This document shows positions 47,401-57,499 of a stretch of DNA of 64,000 nt, piece after piece. The notes under the pieces are model-generated. The model saw only the letters and a program-made list of their open reading frames with translations, was not told the DNA's origin and ran no database searches. Each line of letters begins with the position of its first letter. Position 1 is the stretch's first letter. Origin of the DNA: Gordionus sp. m RMFG-2023 (lineage: Eukaryota; Nematomorpha; Gordioida; Chordodea; Parachordodidae); assembly GCF_954871325.1 (NCBI RefSeq), contig NC_088775.1, forward strand, positions 71,153,561 to 71,217,560, read 5' to 3'. Both the position numbers and the translations under genes were made by a program.

Positions 47401-47639
47401 TAATTTTATTGATGCAAATCGATAAAAATATAGATTTTAATCATGTTAATTTAAGCTCGCGTGTTGTTATTATGGCATTTATATATCAAATTGTTTAATT
47501 AATTAAAAAGTAAATGTTTAGCATGAATTATAATTTTATTCATATAAATAAAACTTATATTTTATATATTCGTTTGTTTAAATCAATTTATTTTATATTA
47601 ACCTATTAAACAATTAATTTAAGAATGTATATAAATTAC

Positions 47640-48615
47640 AACGATTATGACAATTGTCACTTATCTATGGTACATCTCCACTAAAATTTTATTTAAACAT
47701 GTTAGCAATGCTTATTTTAGCCCATTTACGTCAAAAAAATTCGGAAAACTTTAAAAACAACGATTATGACAATTGTCACTTATCTATGGTACATCTTCAC
47801 TAAAATTTTATTTAAACATGTTAGCAAAGCTTATTTTAGCCCATTTACGTCAAAAAAATTCGAAAAACTTTAAAAACAACGATTATGACAATTGTCACTT
47901 ATCTATCGTACATCTTAACTTAAATTTTATTTTAACATGTTAGCAATGCTTATTTTAGCCCATTTACGTCAAAAAAATTCGAAAAACTTTAAAAACAACG
48001 ATTATGACAATTGTCACTTATCTAGGGTACATTACCACTAAAATATTATTTAAACATGTTAGCAATGCTTATTTTAGCCCATTTACGTCAAAAAAATTCG
48101 AAAAACTTTAAAAACAACGATTATGACAATTGTCACTTATCTAGGGTACATCTCCACTAAAATATTATTTAAACATGTTAGCAATGCTTATTTTAGCCCA
48201 TTTACGTCAAAAAAATTCGAAAAACTTTAAAAACAACGATTATGACAATTGTCACTTATCTAGGGTACATCTTCACTTAAATTTTATTTAAACATGTTAG
48301 CAATGCTTATTTTAGCCCATTTACGTTAAAAAAATTCGAAAAACTTTAAAAACAACGATTATGACAATTGTCACTTATCTATCTTACATCTTCACTAAAA
48401 TTTTATTTAAACATGTTAGCAAAGCTTATTTTAGCCCATTTACGTCAAAAAAATTCGAAAAACTTTAAAAACAACGATTATGACAATTGTCACTTATCTA
48501 TCGTACATCTTCACTTAAATTTTATTTTAACATGTTAGCAATGCTTATTTTAGCCCATTTACGTCAAAAAAATTCGAAAAACTTTAAAAACAATGATTAT
48601 GACAATTGTCATTTA
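47640..48615. repeat. Right 119-bp array, inverted, about 9 units
   Basis: The same 119-bp unit in reverse orientation, with TGACAATTGTCA at 47647, 47766, 47885, 48004, 48123, 48242, 48361, 48480 and 48599. It has fewer units than the left array, so the arms have expanded or contracted independently. Confidence 0.93.
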
Positions 48616-49457
48616 TCTAGGGTACATCTACATTAAATTTTACCTGTTAAAGAAACATATTTTTGCCCATTAGCGTCACAAAAAAATCTTATATGTTCAA
48701 AAATATACCTACCTATTATGATAATTATCATTTTTCCAGGGAACATCTTCATTGAATTTATAATATAATATCTTTACAATATAAATTATATTATAACCCT
48801 TTTGTGTCCAAAAATTTCAAAAATCTTAAAAAATAACGCATATGACAATTGTCGCATTAAAAAAAAGTTTGACATAAATATTAATAAAAAAATAATTTAG
48901 AAAAACCACCTCTTTTAATATACTTAAAATATAGATATATTTTAAAAAAAAATTATTTAGAAAAAGAAAAACCACCTCTTTTAATATTCTTAAAATATAA
49001 ATATATTTATTAAAAAAATATTTAGAAAAAGCCACCTCTAATAATAAACTTAAAATATAGATATATTTATAAAAATAATATAAAAAAACTATAGAAGATT
49101 TGACCTAAAAGATTATTTATTTATGATATAATTAAAAAAAGAATAAAATTTTATGATAAAACAAAAGAATAAAATTTCTTCAAAAAATCAGCAAAATATG
49201 TTTCAAAAATATTTTTTGCTTAAAATTTTTAGCTCAAAAATATTAATTTTTTTTTATTTAAAAAAAAATCAAATAAATAAATCCATTTTTTTATAATCAA
49301 ATCAAAACATATTATTTGCATTAAATAAAATATAAATAAAATAAATTATTTTACTAAAAATAAATAAATAAAATTCTACATTATTATTTAAAATTTCTCA
49401 ATAACATAAAAATAATTTTTGGCTCTAAATTTAAAATAAACTCAAGCTACCCTCTGA

Positions 49458-49625
49458 GCCCACTAAGTGAGCCGACTAAGTGAGCCGACTAAGTGAGCCG
49501 ACTAAGCGAGCCGACTAAGCGAGCCGACTAAGCGAGCCGACTAAGCGAGCCGACTAAGCGAGCCGACTAAGCGAGCCGACTAAGTGAGCCGACTAAGCGA
49601 GCCGACTAAGTGAGCCGACTCATGC
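49458..49625. repeat. Right 13-bp array (GAGCCGACTAAGC)n, about 13 units
   Basis: Inverted counterpart of the left 13-bp array, longer by about four units. The same C/T variation gives AAGTGAGCC and AAGCGAGCC variants. Confidence 0.92.
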
Positions 49626-50158
49626 GGCTCCTTGATCGGCTTGAGTCGGAGCCGTTTTTTACGACTACGACTCGAGTCGCAAGTCGTAAGAACTCGACTT
49701 TTTAACAACACTACCGCCATCCATAGAATAAACCTTTAAAAATATATTTCTTAAATAAAGATTATAAAAGCTGTCCTAACATTTTGAAAATTTATTGATT
49801 TCACATGTAGGAAATCTACTACATGCTGTTAATGTGCAGTTGCAATCAGAAGAATTTTAATAAAGATTCACAAAATTATGCTGCAGATGTGTTCATCTTT
49901 ACAGTTAAAAATTGACAATAAATTTTATGGCGCCGTTGATAAAACTATATTAAAATGTTCAAATATTTAAAAAATACCGATAGACATTGATGTCTTGTTT
50001 GAGGAGATTGTAATGCTCTCTGTTTTTGATTTACAAAGTAAAAAATATATTTATTTTATGCGAATGTTTAAATAAGATTTTTTAAAATATAAAAAAAATA
50101 TGGAAAATTAAATAGTTATAATGTTAATTATATTTTATTTGAGATTTAAATAATGGAA

Positions 50159-50650
50159 CTAAACTTTACCCTCGTTATTGAGATATTTATAAAATTCCTG
50201 GCATGACATATTATAAATTTGTTTAACTATTAGCTCGGTCTTTAATGTTGTTAAAGCAATCCGATTTCTCTCCCTTTTCCAGGCAGTCCTCATCAGGCTA
50301 AAAATGCGCTCGGATGAGGCATTAGAATGAGGTAAGGAGAAGACATACTCGCATATTTTTTCCAAGCATGGTGATTTATTGTTAATACGAAATAATTCAA
50401 CTTATTTCTCCTCTACTTTTAGACCACCTAACTATAAGTATTCTCACTAATCATAAAAAAATAGAGAGAATTACAATCTCCTCAAACAAGACATCAATGT
50501 TTTTCAGTATTTTTAATATATTTATTAAATTATAAAAACCATCAATTGATGGTTTCTGTTCCAAGGTCATAATATTTATCCATTTGTAAATAGAGTTATT
50601 AAAATCAAATTTTGATTGTAAATATTCTAAAATTGTCTTCATTTATCTGC
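50159..50650 (-). pseudogene. hAT transposase C-terminal remnant
   Basis: On the minus strand, YVFSLPHSNASSERIFSLMR, then WKRERNRIALTTLKTELIVK and QIYNMSCQEFY (50365-50159): a clear hAT dimerisation domain. Upstream, at 50642-50451, a 63-codon frame reads ILEYLQSKFDFNNSIYKWIN and LFEEIVIL. A broken inverted partial copy of this segment lies at 49740-50040. Several stops are present. Confidence 0.8.
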
Positions 50651-51279
50651 TTCATTTAAAAATGTATTATTTAGAGTATTATATGAACATTTTAATATAA
50701 TATTTTTATCAATAGCGCCATAAAATTTATTATCAATTTTTAAGTGTAGAGATGAACAGAGCTGTAGCATGATTTTATTAATAAAGAATATTCTGATTAC
50801 AACTGAATATTAACTACATGAAGTAGATTTCCTACATGTGAAACTAATCCCAAATATGCTTCTGCCATTTCATAATCCAAAAAATTTTTCAAAATTTTAG
50901 GACAGCTTTTAAAATCTTTATTTAAAAAGTATTTTTTTAAAAATTCTATCGATGGCACCTGATAGGTACATATCGCAACAACTCACACCATTCCAAGTCA
51001 GACCACTTCACCAACTCATTTAATTCATTAACTTTTAGTTTGAACTAAATTCGTTAAAACATTTCATCACAATTATTTCGACATCCACAGATAGTACATT
51101 CATTGCCTTCTTGCAAGAATCATGTTAAATAATTGTGGGAGAAATTAAAAAATAGCGGTATATTTTTACGGCAGATTTCCAATTTGCGTAGTTTTACGGG
51201 AGAGAGATGTCTGCGTGTAAACTAAAAAATTGCGGGAGTCTCCAGCTGATGGGGTAGACATGGCAACCCTGGTCCTAAG

Positions 51280-51400
51280 CCTCTTTGCAAGGAAGTGTTG
51301 CCTGAAGCCAGGAGTTAGAATCGAAATTTAACATTATTGAAAATGCAATAAGATAATAGAGACCATATTAGGAGAGATATGTCAGATATCAGATAGTGAA
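51280..51400 (-). pseudogene. Remainder of the RT relic's second repeat unit
   Basis: Continues the tandem unit cut by the hAT: CAGGAGTTAGAATCGAAATT, as in 43530-43550 of the first unit, up to CCATATTAGGAG near 51374. Confidence 0.6.
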
Positions 51401-52076
51401 TTTGTGAAAAGTAATCCAAAGTTAATTAGTGTTCCTATTTTAAAAAAAGAATAGGCGTAGATATACATCTATTCTCCCTTCAACTTAATATTTAATTGTT
51501 GTATGTAGTTGATTATTTTTCTTATATTGTGATTTAATATAAGTGTTATACATTTTATTTATTTAAATTCAGATCAATAACCAGGACACGGAGTTCTATA
51601 ATTACGTAAATAATTATTTTCCTAAATGTGCAGCATATCACAAAGGCTTATTACCCACAAGTTAATGAACTTATGAACTTTGTAGGAAAAAATAGATGCA
51701 GTCGAGTGTTGTACCTGGTGTCATCAAGGCTTACACGCAACATTTAAAAAAAATATTATTATGCCTATTTTAAGGCTTGTTTATGATATAAACATATATT
51801 CATACTCTGATTTCTTTGGTGGACCAATTTACCATGTTATAATAAGATATATTGATCCACAAAAATTCAATTATTTTTTAGAAGTGAGGGATTAACAAAA
51901 TGGAAGTCTTATGCTAGAGGTTAAATTTTCCAATCATATTCAGAGATTGTATTAATTTAGAAAATAATTATTGACCTAAAAATAGATTTTCCGTTTAGCC
52001 TGACTCATTTTATAGATTTATTAAAAATTCTTAAAATAATTCTATTAATCATAAAAATAAATATAATTTTTAAATC
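51400..52076. other. No recognisable feature
   Basis: Slightly more complex sequence at 51570-51780 (for example ACCAGGACACGGAGTTCTAT) gives short frames on both strands but none with a known motif. It may be part of a decayed element. Confidence 0.45.
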
Positions 52077-52650
52077 AGGGCTTCGAACCGAACCGCGAGA
52101 CAGGAATGAACCGTTATAATTTTCTGAACCGTAACCGAACTTTTATAAAAAAAATATAAAAAGAGCGAACCCAACTGTTATGCGATTCACAACGGTTTTT
52201 TAAAATGATTAATTTAAAATTATTAACCTAAATTTGAAATTATAATTTTCCTTGGAGGAAATTTAAATTCGAGATTTCTTTTCAAATCAAAAATTTTTAT
52301 ACTTAACTAATATCTTCATATCAATAAATACCGTTTTTACTTTATATATTTAATTTAATAGATATTCTAGTTAATTAGATAAGAAATAATCATTATGGTT
52401 AAAATAAATAAGGTATAAAAAATATAAATCAAAAAGATTTTTCTCTAAGAATATAAATATGGTTTATGATTAATTATTTTTAAAAAATTAAATTTATAAA
52501 AACCGAAACGAATCGAAAAGAACCGGTATAAATTCTAAACCGAACCTAAATGATATTCTTCAAAAAAAAACTGAAATGGAACAAAATCTTTATAAAATTT
52601 TAAACTAAAAACTGAAACGAACGGAACCGCTGGCAATTGGTTCACTAAAG
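52077..52650. mobile_element. Internally deleted hAT related to the one at 8817-10797
   Basis: Starts CAGGGCTTCGAACCGAACCG. Both ends match the earlier copy (GAATGAACCGTTATAATTTT on the left; GAACCGGTATAAATTC and CCGAAATGGAACAAAA-like motifs on the right). No transposase remains. The right tip (GGAACCGCTGGCAATTGGTT) is degenerate and no target duplication is visible. Confidence 0.7.
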
Positions 52651-52788
52651 AAAGCTATATAAATATTGATCCGTTAATTTTTTTTTTGATATTATTAAAT
52701 ATTTTATATTGCACGTTTAGTAAATAAATTGAGATCTTTGTAAATAATATGAAGAAATAATTAATACCAACATTGAAAATGACTTCTA

Positions 52789-53612
52789 CAGTGAAACGAT
52801 ACACATGTTTAAATATACTATAAAAGGGGGTAAACAAAATAAGATTTTATTTTTAATAGAATAAAGATTGAAATTAAATATGGACAAGCAATTAATTAAG
52901 AAGATTTATAGTTGATTAATCATTATAAAAAAAATGTGTTAAAATTTAATTCAAAATAAAAAATTAAAATACTTACATATTAATTATTTTTAATTTTTCT
53001 TAAATAATAAAAAAAAATGTTTAATATAGAATCTTTATTATCCAATAGTAATACTAATTTTTCCAATTTAAATGAAAACTCCCAATCTTCGTCGAGAATT
53101 CAAAGACCAAAAAGAATACACAAATATTGGAATAAAGAAAAATTAGATATATTTACCAAAATGTTATCAATGCCGGAAGAACAACAAATGTTTGATAAAT
53201 TTTAATTATAATTTTTATGTATTAATTATTTTATCGAAATTATTATAAAAGTTTATAGTGTTATCATATTTTTATCGAAATAAATGGATATACAAAATAG
53301 ATTACATTTAAGAAATTCTAAAATATTTTCAAATATTAAAAAGACTTTTTACAAAAAATGATTTAGAATTTTAAATGAAATTTAATCAAATATCTTACTT
53401 GAGCATTCTCAAAGAAAATAAGAAAAAAATTCATTTTTCATCACAAATTATATATATGTAACACATTTCTTTTTATAATGATTAATCAACTATTAATCTT
53501 CTTAATTAATTGCTTGTCCATATTTAATTTCAATCTTTATTCTATTAAAAATAAAATCTTATTTTGTTTACCCCCTTTTATAGTATATTTAAACATGTGT
53601 ATCGTTTCACTG
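52789..53612. mobile_element. 824-bp TA-flanked element with about 155-bp inverted repeats
   Basis: Termini CAGTGAAACGATACACATG and CATGTGTATCGTTTCACTG, each bordered by TA, as for Tc1/mariner or pogo elements. The arms (52789-52945 and 53455-53612) are nearly identical. The interior holds only one short open frame. Non-autonomous. Confidence 0.88.
53017..53205 (+). CDS. Small hypothetical frame inside the 824-bp TIR element
   Basis: A 62-codon frame, MFNIESLLSNSNTNFSNLNE at the start, then serine/arginine-rich SSRIQRPKRIHKYWNKEKLD and FTKMLSMPEEQQMFDKF. Its composition is more protein-like than most frames here and it is centred between the inverted repeats. I do not recognise a domain. It may be the leftover N-terminus of the autonomous element's gene or a captured exon, or a chance frame. 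Confidence 0.3.
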   Translation: MFNIESLLSNSNTNFSNLNENSQSSSRIQRPKRIHKYWNKEKLDIFTKMLSMPEEQQMFDKF

Positions 53613-53614
53613 TA

Positions 53615-55470
53615 TTTAATCATCCTTTTTTTTTATAAAAATATATTTATAATAAATTTCAACTGTATTAAACACGCGCCGAATTGACGCTGCGCTAAAT
53701 TTTCCGCGCCGTAGAACCATTAAATTTAACACCAATAATCTAACATAAATCAAATCTTTATTGATCTCAAATTTTGCAATAAATATAAAATAAAACTTGT
53801 CACTATAACCCTGTTTTCTTTTTTTTACTCATAAGTAATTTTTATGTGCCTATTTCTTTTAGTATGGCCTTTGGCCAGGGGACTATAGCCTGGGAATCAT
53901 AAATGGCGATGATTCACAAATTATAAGATATCATAGTTTAATATAATATAGTATTGGGGCTGAGGAGGGATATTTAAAAAAAATATTATTAATTTATGTA
54001 ATGCTAAAATATAAATGAGTAATTTTCAATAGCTAATTTTATTGAGGAAAAAAGATGAGAAATAAAAATAATGCAATTATATACTATATGCAAAATAATA
54101 AGTATGTGAATAAAGAAGAATAGTTTTGAGAACCATTATGGAAAGCTTTCTATAATATAGGATCTTTAAGAATATTATTTTTTAAGAAATATTTTAAAAA
54201 TAACTATTTTTCTTTTTTGAATTGTAATTTTCCTTTTTTGATCAAACTTTTACTAATAAAAACGAAGCTATGAATGGATATGACATCTTAATACAGTATG
54301 CTTATGTTAACTTGAAGGGCCAAGAAACATTAAGAAGGCTAGAAGTCATTTTACAAGGCCTATTTAAACATTCATTACTTATTTCAAATTAACTAATTAT
54401 ATAAAAATTATTTATCTGTTTATATATTCAATAAAATAAAGGAAAATAAAATATTATGTGTGAAATTTTGATTTTGCAATTCATAAATTAATATTAAAAA
54501 GTTTTCAAATAAGAAATTGGAAACATTTCTCAGTGAGTAAAATTAGATTATTTACTATTCACTTTGATTTTTTATCATTAATTGAATCTTAAAGAAAGAA
54601 AGAAAGAGCAGGTTCTACTTACATAAATTAGGAAGGAATATAAATAATGTGTAATTTTAATTTTGCAAAAATTAAAAAGTTTTTCAAATAAGAAATTAAA
54701 AGCATTTCTCAGTGAGTAAAATTAGATTGTATACTATTCATTGTTTTATTCATCATTGATTGATTCTGATTTATTTAGCAACGTCTATACATACATAAAT
54801 TAAAGGATTATCCTAATTAGCATGTTATAAAGTAAGGAGTAAATACTATATATCTTTATAAAACTATTAAGTTGCTTAGCTTTCAACAACTTTTAAGTTG
54901 CCTAGCTTTCTATATCAAATTTTTTGAAAATTATTTATAAGAATGAATTTAAGACTTTTTATTAAGTGTTGTAAAGATGTAAATATACACAACATTGTAA
55001 ACAGGTAACAGAAACAATATTTTTCTTTTTTTTTAAATATATATTTATTAAATGTTTCTGAAGAATTAGCATACAACAACATTTTTATTCTTTATATTTT
55101 TATAATTACATTTTGATTATTCATAAAATAAATTACATTTTTATTATTCATATTAAAATAAATTACATTTTTTCTTTATTTCTTTAACAATAAAAAATGT
55201 TCCTTTTATATCTTTTTTAAATAATAAATAAATCATAAAATAACCAATTATATAAAAAGAAAATGTTTGTTTAAAATTGAATTTAATTTAATATCAAAAA
55301 ATATATCAATTGTCAAAATAAATTGATTTTAAAGTTAAGAAACAAACATAAATCGCAACGATAAAATAAAACATTAATACGATAAAATAAAACGTTAATA
55401 TAAACTAAAAATAATTTTGTCGAAAGGTGTAAATAAAATAAAATTTTAAATCAACTTTATCGACTTATTT
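53615..55470. other. AT-rich stretch with one diverged tandem duplication
   Basis: No supportable gene. A unit of about 170-185 bp containing AACATTTCTCAGTGAGTAAA / GCATTTCTCAGTGAGTAAAA is duplicated at about 54460-54625 and 54640-54800 with moderate divergence. A GC-rich patch, CGCGCCGAATTGACGCTGCG, lies near 53676. Confidence 0.5.
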
Positions 55471-57220
55471 AACATTCCACCCTCCAAAGAAATTAGGCTT
55501 ATGTTTTCCTTGGATATGTTGAGTGGTAAACGCCATCGACATTCATGATCGCCACGCAATACGCCACCCAGGTTCATGGTGAAGTCTTCTTTTCAAACCA
55601 AACGATAGCTAGGTAAAGCAAAGGCAGCCCTTAGCTAACTTCCCAATCGGATCGTTTGTGCATGGTATCGGGCATCTAGATTCCTCTCGCGCAAGGTTTA
55701 TGTTGTCCTTCAGCTAGCCGTCCAATTTTTGAGTCATTGCATCGATCTTGGCATTCGGAACTCTCCTTGAAGGTATGATCTTAGGCTCGGCATCGGGCTT
55801 CAAGTGAACTTTCTCTTGTCTGACCATTTTGGGTTTGTAGGAGTAAGTTGATTCGAAATCTTTTTTTGTTGTCGAGATCACCTTATCGAATCTCTACTTT
55901 ACTCATTAAGAACGTTTTAAATATGTTGTTGAAGGCATGGAGCCACATACGCCCTAGCTGGGGGATCTTATCACAATCCATCACTATGACCTCCAGCGTT
56001 TGTTAGGTATCTTCAAACTTAACGTTCACATTGGCTAGACGCAATATCTTGATGGCACTGCCGTCATACCCTAAGTTTTATATCCGTCTTACGCATCGTG
56101 GCTATGCCTACAGTCTCAGCTGTATGCTTTGGAATTATTGTGTACCTAGTACCGGTGTCTACTTGCATCAACGTGGGTATGTTGTTGATGCTCACCGTTA
56201 CATTGTTCCATAGGTGTAGCCAGTGGGTGGGACAATGAGAAATTCCCCTCCCCCTTCAAAAATTTATCACTTTTTGTGAATATCATTTTAAACTAATAAA
56301 AAATATTCCCCTAAGTCCTTCCCCCACTCCCTGACCCCCAAAAATGTATGCATATATCTTAAACAATAATTTGAAAGAAAGAATGTAAAATTTGATATTT
56401 TTTTATAAAACTATTCATCATAGTCTATACATTTTTGGAAAAAGCATTTATATATAAAAAAAGTGAACCAAAAGTGTTTTTTAAGAAATGGAATATAAGC
56501 CAAAGATAAGTCTCAAGACAAAAGTGAAATGTATTATAATTATTAATAATAGATCCATAAAATTAAATAATATAAATTTTTATAAAGTGAGTAATTTTAA
56601 TTTATTTATCTTTATAAAAGTAAAATATAATTATAAAACTATTGATAAAATTAAATCATAAATTAAATAAAAAAAGCAGAATACAAAAGTGGAATATTAT
56701 ATGTTGTAGATTTACAGTATATATCTAATTTTATCAATTATCATATGACAATCAAGTAATTTTTACCATTTTAGCGAATTATATATTTTACAGAAAACTA
56801 TAAATATTGATAAGGACATCAGAAAATATATTTTAAATGTGGGATGAATAATATGAAGATTAATTTTTAATATCATTTTTATCCCCCTCCCACCCTTAGG
56901 ACATCCTGGATACGCCGATGCATTGTACGCATCATATCTGGTGTCGTTGACCCCCAGATTGTACACTTCCAGATTCTGAAGATTATGCCCTTTAGCGTCT
57001 GTGTTTATGATGTGTCATCATCGATTTCTTCGATGTTCATAGCATGGTTGGTATTCAATTGACAATCACGATATTTATAATCGTATGATCTGTTATAGGT
57101 AATATTATCATTTTTATAATGGTTTGTCGGCGAATATTTCGTAAAACCATTAATATTTTGAGGATTAGGTCTATGCTGACCGCGACGTGGATAGTTGGTT
57201 GATGATTCGAATTATCACAT
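55470..57220 (-). mobile_element. Ty3/Gypsy-like LTR element fossil: gag end, aspartic protease, RT start
   Basis: Reading the minus strand: a proline/asparagine/arginine-rich gag-end-like stretch (57200-56990), an aspartic protease with the QVDTGTRYTIIP active-site region (about 56215-56110), and a reverse transcriptase start with HLKPDAEPKIIPSRRVP (about 55830-55770). Base composition is less AT-rich than the surroundings. The protease region is interrupted by a non-autonomous insertion at about 56213-56925. No LTRs were identified. It is broken, with many breaks, and looks old. Confidence 0.7.
56213..56925. mobile_element. AT-rich non-coding insertion in the LTR-element fossil
   Basis: Bounded by TGTAGCCAGTGGGTGGG on the left and CCCACCCTTAGGACATCCTG on the right, with long AT-rich DNA between. 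Sequence typical of the fossil resumes on both sides. The ends are C- or G-rich (CCCCTCCCCC; CCCCCTCCCACCC). The family was not recognised and the boundaries are approximate. Confidence 0.5.
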
Positions 57221-57224
57221 TTTA

Positions 57225-57480
57225 TTAGATATGAACATTTTAGTATATAAATTTTAGCCTGATAAATGAATTATATCTAGCAAACAATTATTTTTATATA
57301 TATCTTTTATAATTGACAATATGATTCAAATTAACATTTTATTGAATATAAACATTTTAGTTATCAGGATATAATTTTACCTAATAATAAGATCAAATGA
57401 TGTTATATATTTAAATATAGAATTATCACTTTTGAGTAAATTTATTACTTATTTTATCAGGTATACCTACAACAAATTAT
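57225..57480. repeat. Diverged direct duplication of about 120 bp
   Basis: ATTCGAATTATCACATTTTA at 57208 and ATTCAAATTAACATTTTATT at 57323 begin two related segments containing TGAACATTTTAGT / TAAACATTTTAGT. Non-coding. Confidence 0.5.
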
Positions 57481-57499
57481 TTAATATATTACAAAAAAT

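Larger units (their letters stand above)
44627..49713. mobile_element. 5.1-kb hAT-type foldback element made of inverted tandem arrays
   Basis: Starts TAGTGTTGTTAAACGGCT and ends TTTTTAACAACACTA. It is flanked by a perfect 8-bp duplication CCGCCATC (44619-44626 and 49714-49721). From each end inward: a short non-repetitive tip rich in GAGTCG, an array of a 13-bp unit, about 600 bp of unique AT-rich arm, an array of a 119-bp unit, and a central spacer of about 240 bp (47400-47640). The arms are inverted copies of one another, with different array lengths. No frame of note. Its terminus is shared with the short MITEs at 5386 and 6727, so the same transposase probably moved them all. Confidence 0.93.
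43821..51271 (-). mobile_element. 7.45-kb hAT transposon carrying the foldback element
   Basis: Termini CAGGGTTGCCAGGTC and GACATGGCAACCCTG. It is flanked by a perfect 8-bp duplication GTCCTAAG (43813-43820 and 51272-51279). Subterminal GCGGG-rich motifs follow both ends. Without the foldback (44627-49713) it would be about 2.4 kb. Minus-strand transposase remains lie at 50159-50650 and possibly 44381-44600. A segment at 49740-50040 is an inverted copy of 50470-50950. Confidence 0.93.

Noticed and set aside
47053-49035. Open frames within the foldback element
   Set aside because: They repeat every 119 bp with the array or sit in AT-rich arms; no coding signal beyond the repeat.
44725-49625. 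Regularly spaced short repeats resembling a CRISPR array
   Set aside because: Units are contiguous tandem repeats without unique spacers, lie inside a transposable element and occur in a eukaryotic genome.
56031-56213. 60-codon plus-strand frame
   Set aside because: Antisense to the protease region of the LTR-element fossil.
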